From an uncultured Desulfobacter sp. (GTDB lineage Bacteria > Desulfobacterota > Desulfobacteria > Desulfobacterales > Desulfobacteraceae): DNA of 64,000 nt. Positions within the stretch are counted from its first letter, which is position 1. Every line of letters begins with the position of its first letter. This document shows positions 1 through 8,491 of the stretch, in pieces. The notes under the pieces were generated by a model. That model was not told the origin of the DNA. It saw only the letters and a program-made list of their open reading frames with translations, and did not search any database. Location of the stretch: assembly GCF_963664415.1 (NCBI RefSeq), contig NZ_OY761445.1:2506501-2570500 (forward strand), read 5' to 3'. The position numbers were made by a program, and so were the translations under genes.

Positions 1-597
1 ATGGTCGTCGTTGATACCGGGCAACAGAATGGAGTTGACCTTCACCATGATACCGCGTTCTTTCAAGCCTTTGACTGCGGCAAGCTGGCGTTCCAACAGC
101 ACTTTAGCGCCCTCTTTGGGACCCACGGATTTTTTGCCGTCCCTGACCCAGGAATAAATTTTAGCGCCGACTTCAGGGTCCACCGCATTGATGGTGATGC
201 TCACATGGGTGGTATTGACAGCTTTGAGTTCATCCAGGTAAGGATGGATGTTCAGACCGTTGGTGGCCACGCACAACAGCATTTCGGGGTAGGCGGCACG
301 CACCCTGGTCAGGGTTTCCATGGTTTTATCGCCGTTGGCAAAAGGGTCGCCGGGGCCTGCAATACCCACGACGGATGTGTTGGGTTTGGCCTCAACAACC
401 TCTGCCAGGTAGGCCATGGCCTGGTCCGGACTCAAAATGGAGGAGGTGACACCGGGCCGGCTTTCATTCACGCAGTCAAACTTTCTGTTGCAGAAATTGC
501 ACTGGATGTTACAGGCCGGGGCTACCGGTAGGTGAACTCGACCGAAATCCTTGCAGGACTTTTTATTAAAACAGGGGTGGTTATCTAAATTCATCAT
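1..597 (-). CDS. nifB: NifB, FeMo-cofactor biosynthesis radical SAM protein (3' end outside window)
   Basis: NifB makes the NifB-co iron-sulfur-carbide precursor of FeMo-co. Only the N-terminal 199 codons lie in the window; the gene continues past base 1. Reading from ATG 597 (an in-frame ATG also lies at 594), the protein has the radical-SAM cysteine motif CNIQCNFC at about residues 29-36, followed by NRKFDCVNESRPG and the GIAGPGDP segment, both typical of NifB. An AAGGA lies about 11 nt upstream of the start. It is the last visible gene of the nifHDKENB array, 60 nt after nifN. Whether a C-terminal NifX-like domain is fused cannot be seen. Confidence 0.95.
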   Translation of the reverse strand, partial: MMNLDNHPCFNKKSCKDFGRVHLPVAPACNIQCNFCNRKFDCVNESRPGVTSSILSPDQAMAYLAEVVEAKPNTSVVGIAGPGDPFANGDKTMETLTRVRAAYPEMLLCVATNGLNIHPYLDELKAVNTTHVSITINAVDPEVGAKIYSWVRDGKKSVGPKEGAKVLLERQLAAVKGLKERGIMVKVNSILLPGINDDH

Positions 598-657
598 GAT
601 CCATAATTTCCTTATTTAGTTTCTGTAGAAAAATGGTCAATTTTCTACGAAAACTAT

Positions 658-2070
658 TTACATATATGAGTATCCTATTTTGGATTCGGTCTGTTTTGCC
701 GTTAAAATTGCATTGACGATGGTGTCAAACAACTGCTGTGCCCCTTTGTATCCCACGTGCAGGATACGCGATCCGCCGATCCGGTCGTGGATGGGAAAGC
801 CCACCCGGACCAAGGGAATTTTCAACCGTCTTGCCATGGCATAGCCCTTGGAGTTGCCGATGATGATTTCAGGACGGACATCTTCGGGCATGGCCGCGGC
901 GGTCTCTTCCATGCAGGTAAAATCCATGTCATTCTGGATAACGGCCTGGTCAATGATATGTTCGGGCAAGATCTGTTCCAAGGCTTTTTTAAAGGTTTTG
1001 CTTTTGCCGCCGGAAGCGCACAGGACGGGGATGATGCCCACTTCGGCAAGGAATCCTGCCATGGAGACCACAAAATCCTCTTCGCCGTAAATCAGAGCCC
1101 GTTTCTTGGCAACATATTTATTGCCGTCCACATAGGTGTCCACCAGGCGCCATTTCTCTTTTCTGTACCGTTCGGGTACGGGACGGCCGGAAATCCGGGA
1201 CAAAATATCCAAAAAGCGGTCCGTGGCCTTGACCCCCATGGGAATGGGCAGGCGGGTGCAGGGCACGCCAAAGCGTTTGCTTAAAATCTCTCCGGCGGTC
1301 TCCTGGCCGGCTTCCGCGGTCAGGGCCAGCACGGAACCAAACTCCATGCTGTGAACAGCCACATTCATTTTTTCAATGGCCGAAATGGTTGTTCCGCCCT
1401 TCTGGATGGCCTGGTATTCCTGCCATGAAGGGCCTTCCAGGCGCTCGGAGTAATCGGGCAAAATAGTCACAGGGGTATTAAAATCTGCAAAAATATCTTT
1501 TAAATGCCGCAGGTCTTCATTGGAAAGCATGCCGGGGAACAGGTTAATTTTTTTCTTTTTCTTGGGCCGGTAAACAATGCGTTTGCCCGCCGGGTTAAAC
1601 CGGTCCACTACCGCGGCCACTGCGCCATGGAATCCGTCTACATGGGTGCCGCTGTAAGAGGGTGTGGATACATGGACCAGGGCCGTGCCGTTGATGGTAT
1701 TGTCCATGCTGTTCAATATCAACTGAACATCATCCCCAATGGTTTCGGACAAACAGGTGGTGGCGATCCCGATCATGGAAGGGGTATACTGGCGGGCCAC
1801 GTTTTCAATGGCCAGCTTCAGGTTGGCCCCGCCGCCGAATACAGCCGTCTCCTCGGTGAAGTTGGATGAGGCAATATCCACGGGTTCTTTGAAATGGGAG
1901 ATCAGGTAACGCCGCATATAGGTTGAACATCCCTGGGAGCCGTGAAGCAGGGGCACGCAGCCTTCAATCCCCTGGAACACCAGGGTGGCCCCTAAAGGGG
2001 TGCACATTTTACATGCATTCTGGGTGGGGGTATATGAGGGGGTCTCTTTATAAGATCTGCTTGAGGTCAT
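658..2070 (-). CDS. nifN: NifN, FeMo-cofactor scaffold subunit
   Basis: NifN pairs with NifE in the NifEN scaffold on which NifB-co is matured to FeMo-co. The 470-residue protein has the NifK-like Cys pattern (NACKMCTPLGA, HGSQGCSTYMRR, TTCLSETIGDD), but the P-cluster and substrate regions diverge from nifK further upstream. A longer reading from 2121 is possible. I chose ATG 2070 because it forms a 4-nt ATGA overlap with the nifE stop and follows a strong AGGAAGG ribosome site. This implies translational coupling of nifE and nifN. It is the fifth gene of the nif array. Confidence 0.93.
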   Translation of the reverse strand: MTSSRSYKETPSYTPTQNACKMCTPLGATLVFQGIEGCVPLLHGSQGCSTYMRRYLISHFKEPVDIASSNFTEETAVFGGGANLKLAIENVARQYTPSMIGIATTCLSETIGDDVQLILNSMDNTINGTALVHVSTPSYSGTHVDGFHGAVAAVVDRFNPAGKRIVYRPKKKKKINLFPGMLSNEDLRHLKDIFADFNTPVTILPDYSERLEGPSWQEYQAIQKGGTTISAIEKMNVAVHSMEFGSVLALTAEAGQETAGEILSKRFGVPCTRLPIPMGVKATDRFLDILSRISGRPVPERYRKEKWRLVDTYVDGNKYVAKKRALIYGEEDFVVSMAGFLAEVGIIPVLCASGGKSKTFKKALEQILPEHIIDQAVIQNDMDFTCMEETAAAMPEDVRPEIIIGNSKGYAMARRLKIPLVRVGFPIHDRIGGSRILHVGYKGAQQLFDTIVNAILTAKQTESKIGYSYM

Positions 2071-3443
2071 ATCGCACCTTCCTTTCCGGTTGGGGTCTGC
2101 CGCCTGGGGACCAAGTCCCATACCGGGCTTGTAACGGTTCCATGGACTTCTTTTGCAAAATTGACCATGCCTTCAAAGCCGACCAGGGGAATTTTTCGTT
2201 CATGGTTATGGTCGCAGAATCCGATGCCCATCTTATAGGCAATGGGACGTTCCTTAACGCCGCCGATAAACAGGTCTGCGTCTTTTTCAACAGAATACTT
2301 AGCCAGCTCCAGGGGGTTTGAGTCGTCTAAAATCACGGTGCCCTCGTTGCACATCTGCCGGAGCACCTCATAATCTTCCTTGGTGCCGGTCTGGGAACCG
2401 GCAAGAACCACTTCCATACCCAGGGTTTTCAATGCCTTGATCATGGAGAAGGCCTTGAACGCGCCGCCCACATATATGGATGCTTTTTTGCCTTCAAGAT
2501 CTTTTTTCATGGTCTCCAGGGTGGGGACAATGGCCTGGACCTCTTTTTTAATCAGCTCCCGGGTCTTTTTAAGGATTTCATCATTTTTCTTAAAGTGCAC
2601 CGCCACCTGGTACAGGGCCTCGGAGGTATCTTCAATACCGAAATAGGAGACCCTTATATAGGGGATGCCGTACTCTTTTTCCATCTGCTTTGCCAGGTGG
2701 GTCACGGACCCTGAACACTGAACCACGTTCAAGGCGGCATTCTTTGCCTGCTGGACCTCTTCCACCCGGCCGTCACCGGTGATCACCGAGACCACCTTGA
2801 CCCCCATGGCTTCATAATATTTTTTAATGATCCATGTCTCTCCGCCAATATTGAATTCACCCATAATATTGATAGAGTCGGGGATGGTGGCCTGGGGGGC
2901 CTTGTTTCGTTCGATGAGACTGAACAAGGCGTCGCATGCCGCCTTGTATCCGTCTTTTTTGGTTCCTTTAAATCCTTCAGAGTGGACAGCGATGACAGGA
3001 ATGTTGGTCTCTTCTTCGACCTGGCGGCAAACCGCGTCCACGTCATCACCAATGATGCCCACAATGCAGGTACAGTAAATAAAGGCAGCTTTGGGCGAAT
3101 ACTTTTCAATGAGTTCAAGCAACGCTTTTTTCAGCTTTTTTTCTCCGCCATAAATGATATCGGTTTCTGACAGATCGGTGGAAAAACTCATCCGGTGAAG
3201 CTCCGGGCCCGAAGATTGGGCCCCTCTGATGTCCCAGGTATAGGAGGCGCATCCGATGGGTCCGTGAATCAAATGCAGGGCGTCTGCGATTGGGTAAAGC
3301 ACCACTCTGGAGCCGCAGAAGACACAGGCTCTCTGGCTGACTGCACCGGCCAGACTCTTGGTTTCACATTCCATCTCAAAGGGCTGGTTACCCTTCTGGT
3401 AGATCTGTTTTTCTCTCTGTTTGAGTACCGATATGGAGGTCAT
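2067..3443 (-). CDS. nifE: NifE, FeMo-cofactor scaffold subunit
   Basis: NifE is the NifD-like half of the NifEN cofactor scaffold. The protein is 458 residues long, the usual size. It contains RACVFCGSRVVLYPIADALHLIHGP and GCASYTWDIRG, split here around the conserved Gly-Pro-Ile, and CTCIVGIIGDDVDAV. These match the NifE cluster-binding cysteine pattern rather than catalytic NifD, because the NifD VSQS..HH substrate-site motif is absent. It starts 35 nt after nifK with an AAAGGA site. The stop overlaps the nifN start. Confidence 0.95.
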   Translation of the reverse strand: MTSISVLKQREKQIYQKGNQPFEMECETKSLAGAVSQRACVFCGSRVVLYPIADALHLIHGPIGCASYTWDIRGAQSSGPELHRMSFSTDLSETDIIYGGEKKLKKALLELIEKYSPKAAFIYCTCIVGIIGDDVDAVCRQVEEETNIPVIAVHSEGFKGTKKDGYKAACDALFSLIERNKAPQATIPDSINIMGEFNIGGETWIIKKYYEAMGVKVVSVITGDGRVEEVQQAKNAALNVVQCSGSVTHLAKQMEKEYGIPYIRVSYFGIEDTSEALYQVAVHFKKNDEILKKTRELIKKEVQAIVPTLETMKKDLEGKKASIYVGGAFKAFSMIKALKTLGMEVVLAGSQTGTKEDYEVLRQMCNEGTVILDDSNPLELAKYSVEKDADLFIGGVKERPIAYKMGIGFCDHNHERKIPLVGFEGMVNFAKEVHGTVTSPVWDLVPRRQTPTGKEGAI

Positions 3444-3478
3444 GTTATTTATCCTTTACTGCTTGAGTTGCGCAGATA

Positions 3479-4855
3479 TTATTCTACCAGTTCAAAGGTC
3501 TCTTCGGATGCATCCCGGTCCTTGCGGTCCATGAGAACGCCCAGGATTTTTTCCAGAAAACGCAGACCGCCTGAGTACCCGACTGTGGGGAAGTAGGAGT
3601 GGCCGATCCGGTCCAGGATGGGGAATCCGTGGCGAACAAAGGGGATATCCTCGTCTCTGGCCATGTACTTGCCGTAGGTGTTGCAGATGAGCAGGTCCAC
3701 AGGTTCATTCTTGATCCACTGATGCAGCAGGAACATATCGCCGGGGTTCTTGACATTGATATCGTCGCCAAACTTGGCAGTGATCTCTTTGATCCGTTTG
3801 GTAAAGGCCTTGCCCGGGGTACCGGAAACGATATGAACCGGTTTCATGCCGATGGTCACCAGAAATTCAACCAAGGGGATCAGCTGATCCGGGTCGCCTG
3901 CCAGGGCAACTTTTTTGCCGTACAGGTGGGGCTGCATGTCTGAAATGACGTCCAGCAGCTGTCCGCGTTCCTGGGTAACAGAATCGGGAACACTTACGCC
4001 GGCTACGGTGCGCAGGGCATCAACGAACCGGTCTGTGGCCAGCAAGCCGATGGGCAGATCCAGCACCTGGCCGGGCACCTTGAACTGACTGTCAAGGGCT
4101 TTGACTGCATCAGCAGTGGCCCAGGCACCCAGGCCGATGGAACCAATACTGTCGCCTGTGCTTTTCAGGTCTTCAATGCTTGTTCCGCCTTTGGGATACA
4201 TCTCAAACTTTCCGGTGAGCGGTCCGTTCACAATACCGGAGGTGTCCGGAAACAGGATGGACCCAACGCCCATCATTGCGGCAATTCTCTTGATTTCAGC
4301 CATATCCGAAGGTTCTACAAACCCGGGGATCAGGTTGACTTTCCCGTTGGATGTGCCGGTCTTTTCGGCCATCTGGATGGCAATGGACTTCACCATATTG
4401 GCAAAACCGGTAACATGGGACCCCACATAGGACGGTGTTGCCGTATGGACAACATACTTGCCTTCGGGGATGGTGCCGTCTTTTTTGGCCTTTCTGACAA
4501 TCTGGTTCACGTCGTCGCCGATGGTTTCGGACAGACAGGTGGTGTGAACCGCAACCATATCCGGGTTATATGTGGTGAATATGGTTAACAGGGCCTGGAG
4601 CAGGTTGGCCTGGCCGCCGAATACCGATGCACCTTCCGTAAAGGAGGAGGTGGCCGCCATGATGGGTTCACGGTAATGACGGGTCAAAGTTGATCTGTGA
4701 TAGGCGCAGCAGCCCTGGGAGCCGTGGCTGTGGGGCAGGCAGGCGTGGATGCCGAGGCCCGCGTACATGGCGCCGATGGGCTGGCAGGTCTTGGCCGGGT
4801 TAACTGCCAGGGCTTTTCTTTCTACAATCTCTTTGGGTGTATGTCGAAGCAGCAT
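3479..4855 (-). CDS. nifK: NifK, nitrogenase MoFe protein beta chain
   Basis: This is the beta subunit of dinitrogenase and carries half of each P-cluster. The three P-cluster cysteine regions are visible: KTCQPIGA, HGSQGCCAYHRS and TTCLSETIGDDV. The TPSYVGSHVTG segment carries the Ser that can ligate the oxidised cluster. At 458 residues it lacks the roughly 50-residue N-terminal extension of Azotobacter-type NifK, as in Clostridium pasteurianum; this agrees with the insertion in nifD. The start ATG 4855 follows AGGAGAAACTT. It lies 73 nt after nifD in the same transcription unit. Confidence 0.97.
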   Translation of the reverse strand: MLLRHTPKEIVERKALAVNPAKTCQPIGAMYAGLGIHACLPHSHGSQGCCAYHRSTLTRHYREPIMAATSSFTEGASVFGGQANLLQALLTIFTTYNPDMVAVHTTCLSETIGDDVNQIVRKAKKDGTIPEGKYVVHTATPSYVGSHVTGFANMVKSIAIQMAEKTGTSNGKVNLIPGFVEPSDMAEIKRIAAMMGVGSILFPDTSGIVNGPLTGKFEMYPKGGTSIEDLKSTGDSIGSIGLGAWATADAVKALDSQFKVPGQVLDLPIGLLATDRFVDALRTVAGVSVPDSVTQERGQLLDVISDMQPHLYGKKVALAGDPDQLIPLVEFLVTIGMKPVHIVSGTPGKAFTKRIKEITAKFGDDINVKNPGDMFLLHQWIKNEPVDLLICNTYGKYMARDEDIPFVRHGFPILDRIGHSYFPTVGYSGGLRFLEKILGVLMDRKDRDASEETFELVE

Positions 4856-4928
4856 AAGTTTCTCCTGTTGCTTTTATATCTTAAAGTTTTAACGTTTAAC
4901 TATTATTTCACAGCCTATTTTCAGGACA

Positions 4929-6533
4929 TTAAGCTTCCTGCCAAGGGGCTTTCAGGTAATCCCAGATGTTGGCGTTGAGCATGCGGTCAATTTCATCATA
5001 AAAGTTCATTGCACCTTTAAATACCGCATAGGGTCCGCCTGAATCATAGGAGTGGAGCTGCTTCATGGGAATACCGTGTTTCTGGACTGCGTACTTTTCC
5101 TTGATACCGGCACAGAAGATGTCGGGCTTGTACATTTCGATCAGGGTTTCTGTTTCGTGCTGGCTGATGTCATCAACAATCAGGGACCCTTCTGCCATGT
5201 CAGGCACCATGCCTTCATACTCTTTGAACGGAAAGCCTTTCGCTTCCAGGGCTTTCATCTGATCTTCGGTCTTTCTGGGGTTGTACCGGGTCTCATCCGC
5301 TTCAATTTCCAGTTCCTCGATGTTCCTGGAATCCGCGTCAATCTTGATGTCAGGAATGACGTGGCGTCCTTCATAGTCATCCCTGTGGGCAAACTCGTAA
5401 CCGGCGGAGAGTACTTCCATGCCGATGTCCCTGAACAGTTCCTGGTAGTGATGGGCACGGGAGCCGCCAACGAACATCATGGCGGTTTTACCTTCACACC
5501 GGGGTTTGATCTCTGCGATCTTGGCTTCAACAGGACCCATTTCCTCGGCAATTACCTTTTCAACGGTGTCGATGAGTTCCTGGTCTTCAAAATAAGCGGC
5601 GATTTTACGCAGACTGCTGGCGGTGGACCGGGGTCCCAGGAAACTGATCTTGATCCAGGGGATACCGTATTTGATCTCGAGCATGTCCGCCACGTAGTTA
5701 ATGGATCTGTGGCACATAACCGCATTCAGGTCTGCGGTGTGGCAGTTGGCAAACTGGTCAACGGTGGAGTTGCCGGAGAATGTGGACACAACACTGATGC
5801 CGCATTTTTCCAGCAGGTCGTCAATAATGAATGCGTCGCCGCCGATGTTGTACTCACCCAACAGGTTGATCTTAAATTTGGCGTCGGAGATGGTGTCATC
5901 CAGGCCCACAACATGGGTAAAAATGGCGTTGTTGGCAATATGATGACCTGCAGACTGACTTACACCCTTATATCCTTCACAGGAGAAACCAAATATATTG
6001 ATGCCAAGTTTTGCCTTCATCTCCCTGGCTACGGCATGGATATCATCACCGATCAGGCCCACCGGACAGGTGGAGAAGATGGAGATGGATTTGGGTTTAA
6101 AAATGTCATAGGCTTCCTGGATGGCGGCTTTGAGCTTCTTTTCTCCACCGAAAACAATGTCTTCGTCCTGCATGTCCGTGGAAAAGCAGTAGGGCATGAA
6201 ATTGTCTGATTCCGGTGTTTCGGGACGGGTCTGGTTACGCCGGGTCAGCCAGGAGTAGAATCCGCAGCCGATGGGTCCGTGGGTCAGGTTGATGATATCC
6301 CGGGTCGGGCCCATGATAACGCCCTTGCAGCCGGCGTAGCAGCAGCCTCTCTGGGTGATGATACCCGGGACGGTTCTGACGTTGGCACCGACCGTAAGGC
6401 CGCTTTTTTCTTCTTCGCTGGAAACCGGTGTGATCTGTTTGCCGCGTTTCCGGGCCACCTTAGGCGGATACTTGGCCAGTATTTCTTTTTTTACATCTTC
6501 CGGGTTAACGGGAATGGTTCGTTCGCCTGTCAT
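4929..6533 (-). CDS. nifD: NifD, nitrogenase MoFe protein alpha chain
   Basis: This is the catalytic alpha subunit, which binds FeMo-co. The P-cluster cysteines lie in RGCCYAGCKG, HGPIGCGFYSW and STCPVGLIGDD. The substrate-site Gln and His are in GVSQSAGHHIAN. The FeMo-co Cys ligand is in AVMCHRSINYV, and the His ligand is in QLHSYDSGGPY. The catalytic set indicates a Mo nitrogenase rather than a NifD-like paralogue. At 534 residues it is longer than the roughly 490-residue Azotobacter form. The extra material lies around residues 375-430, as in clostridial-type NifD. It sits 104 nt after nifH, with no GlnB-like nifI genes between them. Confidence 0.97.
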   Translation of the reverse strand: MTGERTIPVNPEDVKKEILAKYPPKVARKRGKQITPVSSEEEKSGLTVGANVRTVPGIITQRGCCYAGCKGVIMGPTRDIINLTHGPIGCGFYSWLTRRNQTRPETPESDNFMPYCFSTDMQDEDIVFGGEKKLKAAIQEAYDIFKPKSISIFSTCPVGLIGDDIHAVAREMKAKLGINIFGFSCEGYKGVSQSAGHHIANNAIFTHVVGLDDTISDAKFKINLLGEYNIGGDAFIIDDLLEKCGISVVSTFSGNSTVDQFANCHTADLNAVMCHRSINYVADMLEIKYGIPWIKISFLGPRSTASSLRKIAAYFEDQELIDTVEKVIAEEMGPVEAKIAEIKPRCEGKTAMMFVGGSRAHHYQELFRDIGMEVLSAGYEFAHRDDYEGRHVIPDIKIDADSRNIEELEIEADETRYNPRKTEDQMKALEAKGFPFKEYEGMVPDMAEGSLIVDDISQHETETLIEMYKPDIFCAGIKEKYAVQKHGIPMKQLHSYDSGGPYAVFKGAMNFYDEIDRMLNANIWDYLKAPWQEA

Positions 6534-6637
6534 ATGTTTATACCCCTATCTTATCTCTTGTGTTGTTTTGCTTAATATTCATCAAGAACGGTGTTTTTGC
6601 TAAGTACCCCCGTTAGGGTCCTGCGGTTATTATTGGT

Positions 6638-7462
6638 TTATGAAGCGATCCCGTATTCAATCAGCAGGCTTTCGAGCTCTTCGATCTCCAGCGGTGTGGG
6701 AATAACGAACATTTCGTTTTCATCCATTTTTTTGGACAGTGCACGGTATTCGTCGGCCTGGGGATGGTCGGGAGCAAAATCAATTACGGTTTTTCTGTTG
6801 ATCTCTGCCTGCTGAACCATGTTATGCCGGGGAACAAAGTGGAGCATCTGGGTACCCAGTTTTTTGGCCAGCTGCAGAATCATCTCTTCCTCGTTGTCAA
6901 CCATACGGGAGTTGCAGATCAGGCCGCCGAGGCGAACGCCGCCGGACTGGGCAAATTTAACGATACCTTTGCAGATGTTATTGGCTGCGTACATGGCCAT
7001 CATCTCGCCGGATACAACAATGTAGATTTCCTGAGCTTTACCTTCGCGGATGGGCATTGCAAAACCACCGCACACAACGTCGCCGAGAACATCATAAAAT
7101 ACATAATCCAGGTTCTGCTCTTCGTCATAGGCACCCAGCTGTTCCAGCAGGTTGATGGAGGTGATGATACCACGACCTGCACAACCAACACCGGGTTCGG
7201 GTCCGCCGGACTCTGTACAAAGGGTCCCGCCGTATCCTTCTTTTCTTACGTCTTCAAGTTCTACGTCTTCACCCTCTTCTCTCAGGGTATCCAGAACAGT
7301 TTTCTGGGCCAGGCCGTTGAGCATCAGACGGGTGGAGTCAGACTTGGGATCGCATCCCACGATCATGATTTTTTTACCGGCTTCCACCAGTCCTGCTACA
7401 GTGTTCTGGGTTGTAGTGGATTTGCCGATGCCGCCTTTTCCGTAGATTGCTACTTTTCTCAT
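6638..7462 (-). CDS. nifH: NifH, nitrogenase iron protein
   Basis: NifH is the homodimeric, ATP-dependent electron donor to the MoFe protein and also acts in cofactor assembly. The 274-residue protein has the P-loop GKGGIGKSTTTQN at residues 8-20. The two [4Fe-4S] ligand cysteines lie in GVGCAGRGI and DVVCGGFAMP. The Arg in GCAGRG is the residue that DraT ADP-ribosylates in other bacteria; no draT is seen here. ATG 7462 follows AAGGAG with good spacing. It is the first gene of the nif array, behind a sigma-54 promoter at 7588-7603, which implies a 5' leader of about 110 nt. Confidence 0.98.
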   Translation of the reverse strand: MRKVAIYGKGGIGKSTTTQNTVAGLVEAGKKIMIVGCDPKSDSTRLMLNGLAQKTVLDTLREEGEDVELEDVRKEGYGGTLCTESGGPEPGVGCAGRGIITSINLLEQLGAYDEEQNLDYVFYDVLGDVVCGGFAMPIREGKAQEIYIVVSGEMMAMYAANNICKGIVKFAQSGGVRLGGLICNSRMVDNEEEMILQLAKKLGTQMLHFVPRHNMVQQAEINRKTVIDFAPDHPQADEYRALSKKMDENEMFVIPTPLEIEELESLLIEYGIAS

Positions 7463-7570
7463 AACTTCTTACTCCTTAATAATTAATTTAAAGATGGTCC
7501 TTATTTTATGTTTTTAACTAAAAGCTGTTTTTAGTTGTTCTTTAGTTCACCGACAAACACACTGTCCGCC

Positions 7571-7593
7571 GTTGCAATACCTATAATTGCAAC
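7571..7593. promoter_or_regulatory. Inverted repeat overlapping the nifH -12 element
   Basis: Perfect 8-bp arms GTTGCAAT and ATTGCAAC are separated by 7 bp. The right arm overlaps the sigma-54 -12 element, and the centre lies near the expected transcription start. The geometry would suit a repressor dimer. It may instead be chance symmetry around TTGCAA, so operator function is inference. Confidence 0.45.
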
Positions 7594-7603
7594 CGCCGTT
7601 CCA
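7588..7603 (-). promoter_or_regulatory. sigma-54 promoter for the nif operon
   Basis: On the minus strand the sequence is TGGAACGGCGGTTGCA. It has the invariant GG-N10-GC spacing and differs from the TGGCACG-N4-TTGCA consensus at one position (C to A). It lies about 125 nt upstream of the nifH start. NifA-type sigma-54 activation is the usual nif control in proteobacteria. I found no exact TGT-N10-ACA enhancer upstream. Confidence 0.8.
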
Positions 7604-8026
7604 TCCATAGACCCAATGAATAAAAAAAAATCTAACTTATTTGAATTACATTTATTTTAAATAAAAAATATTTTTTATTCGTGTCGCTCAAATTTACAAA
7701 AGGCATATATAGTACAAAAATGAAATATATATTCCTCCAAATATGTAATTAATTGCACGAATATAAATTATTGTTCAGCAGTATGTTTTAAAACTAAGAA
7801 AAAACAAATTTTTTGGTGGAACTTTAACAAGAATAGGCAGGATATTGGAAAACAGACCCTATTTAGAGAGAGCTCGCCATATAGATACAAAAATGAAACT
7901 TTTTTATTTTGGGACTATTTTTTCATCAACGGATATTAGAGAATAACCGCGGATGCGGAAGATACGAAAAGATTAGCTCTTCGGCATTTGGACAAAATTT
8001 TTTATTAGATATGATAGGTAAGACGC
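7604..8026. other. AT-rich intergenic region upstream of nif
   Basis: No supported gene here. The region separates the end of the mod-GNAT genes from the nif promoter and is very AT-rich. It would be expected to hold enhancer sites for a NifA-type activator. Only near-matches to TGT-N10-ACA are visible: TGT-N11-ACA at 7682-7698 and TGT-N10-ACG at 7744-7759. Confidence 0.5.
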
Positions 8027-8482
8027 TTAATTCAAAAATTTAACCAGACAGATCAATGGGGTGCACTGCCAATTTCCCTCACTATAAAATTCAAGGCTAT
8101 CCTGATCATCTTTTTCTGCGAGCAGGGAAATGGATTTTATCCCCTTATTTAGGGCCCAGTCTTCAATGGTTGACAACAATAGAGCAGCAACTTCTTTCTT
8201 TTTACATTTACGGTCCACAATCAGATCATTCACCACGGCATTAATATTACCCTGAACCATTGAAATTTGCGCCTGAGCCGTACACATGCCAACAATTACA
8301 TCATTCATCCACGCAACTTTCACGGCTCTGTGCTTTCCGCATCCGTCGAGCATCAGCCGCAATCCCCGAGCCTGATCCCCGTAATTAAATTCCTTACCCT
8401 GTTCTATTGCAAATTGCTGGGCCAGCAGAGGCAACATGAGATCAATATCGACCGGATGCGCATCTTTGATAATAATTTCCAT
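8027..8482 (-). CDS. GNAT-family N-acetyltransferase-like protein
   Basis: This 151-residue protein has the general GNAT layout. An N-terminal beta/alpha segment comes first, then a central strand (KVAWMNDVIVGMCTAQ). A VVNDLIVDRKCKKKEVAALL segment matches the acetyl-CoA pyrophosphate loop region in a degenerate form. A late SLEFYSEGNW motif resembles the usual A..FYE..GF. It starts 9 nt after modC with AAGGGA before ATG 8482, so it is very likely cotranscribed with modABC. The substrate is unknown. Its position between mod and nif suggests a role in Mo or N metabolism, but nothing in the sequence proves it. Confidence 0.7.
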   Translation of the reverse strand: MEIIIKDAHPVDIDLMLPLLAQQFAIEQGKEFNYGDQARGLRLMLDGCGKHRAVKVAWMNDVIVGMCTAQAQISMVQGNINAVVNDLIVDRKCKKKEVAALLLSTIEDWALNKGIKSISLLAEKDDQDSLEFYSEGNWQCTPLICLVKFLN

Positions 8483-8491
8483 ATTTTTCCC

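Noticed and set aside
5052..6209. Long plus-strand open frame opposite nifD (and similar ones opposite nifN, nifH, gltB-like and acd genes)
   Set aside because: Antisense shadow of a gene with full family motifs; no ribosome site and no recognisable protein.
7682..7759. NifA enhancer TGT-N10-ACA
   Set aside because: Only N11 or ACG near-matches were found, which are expected by chance in AT-rich DNA.
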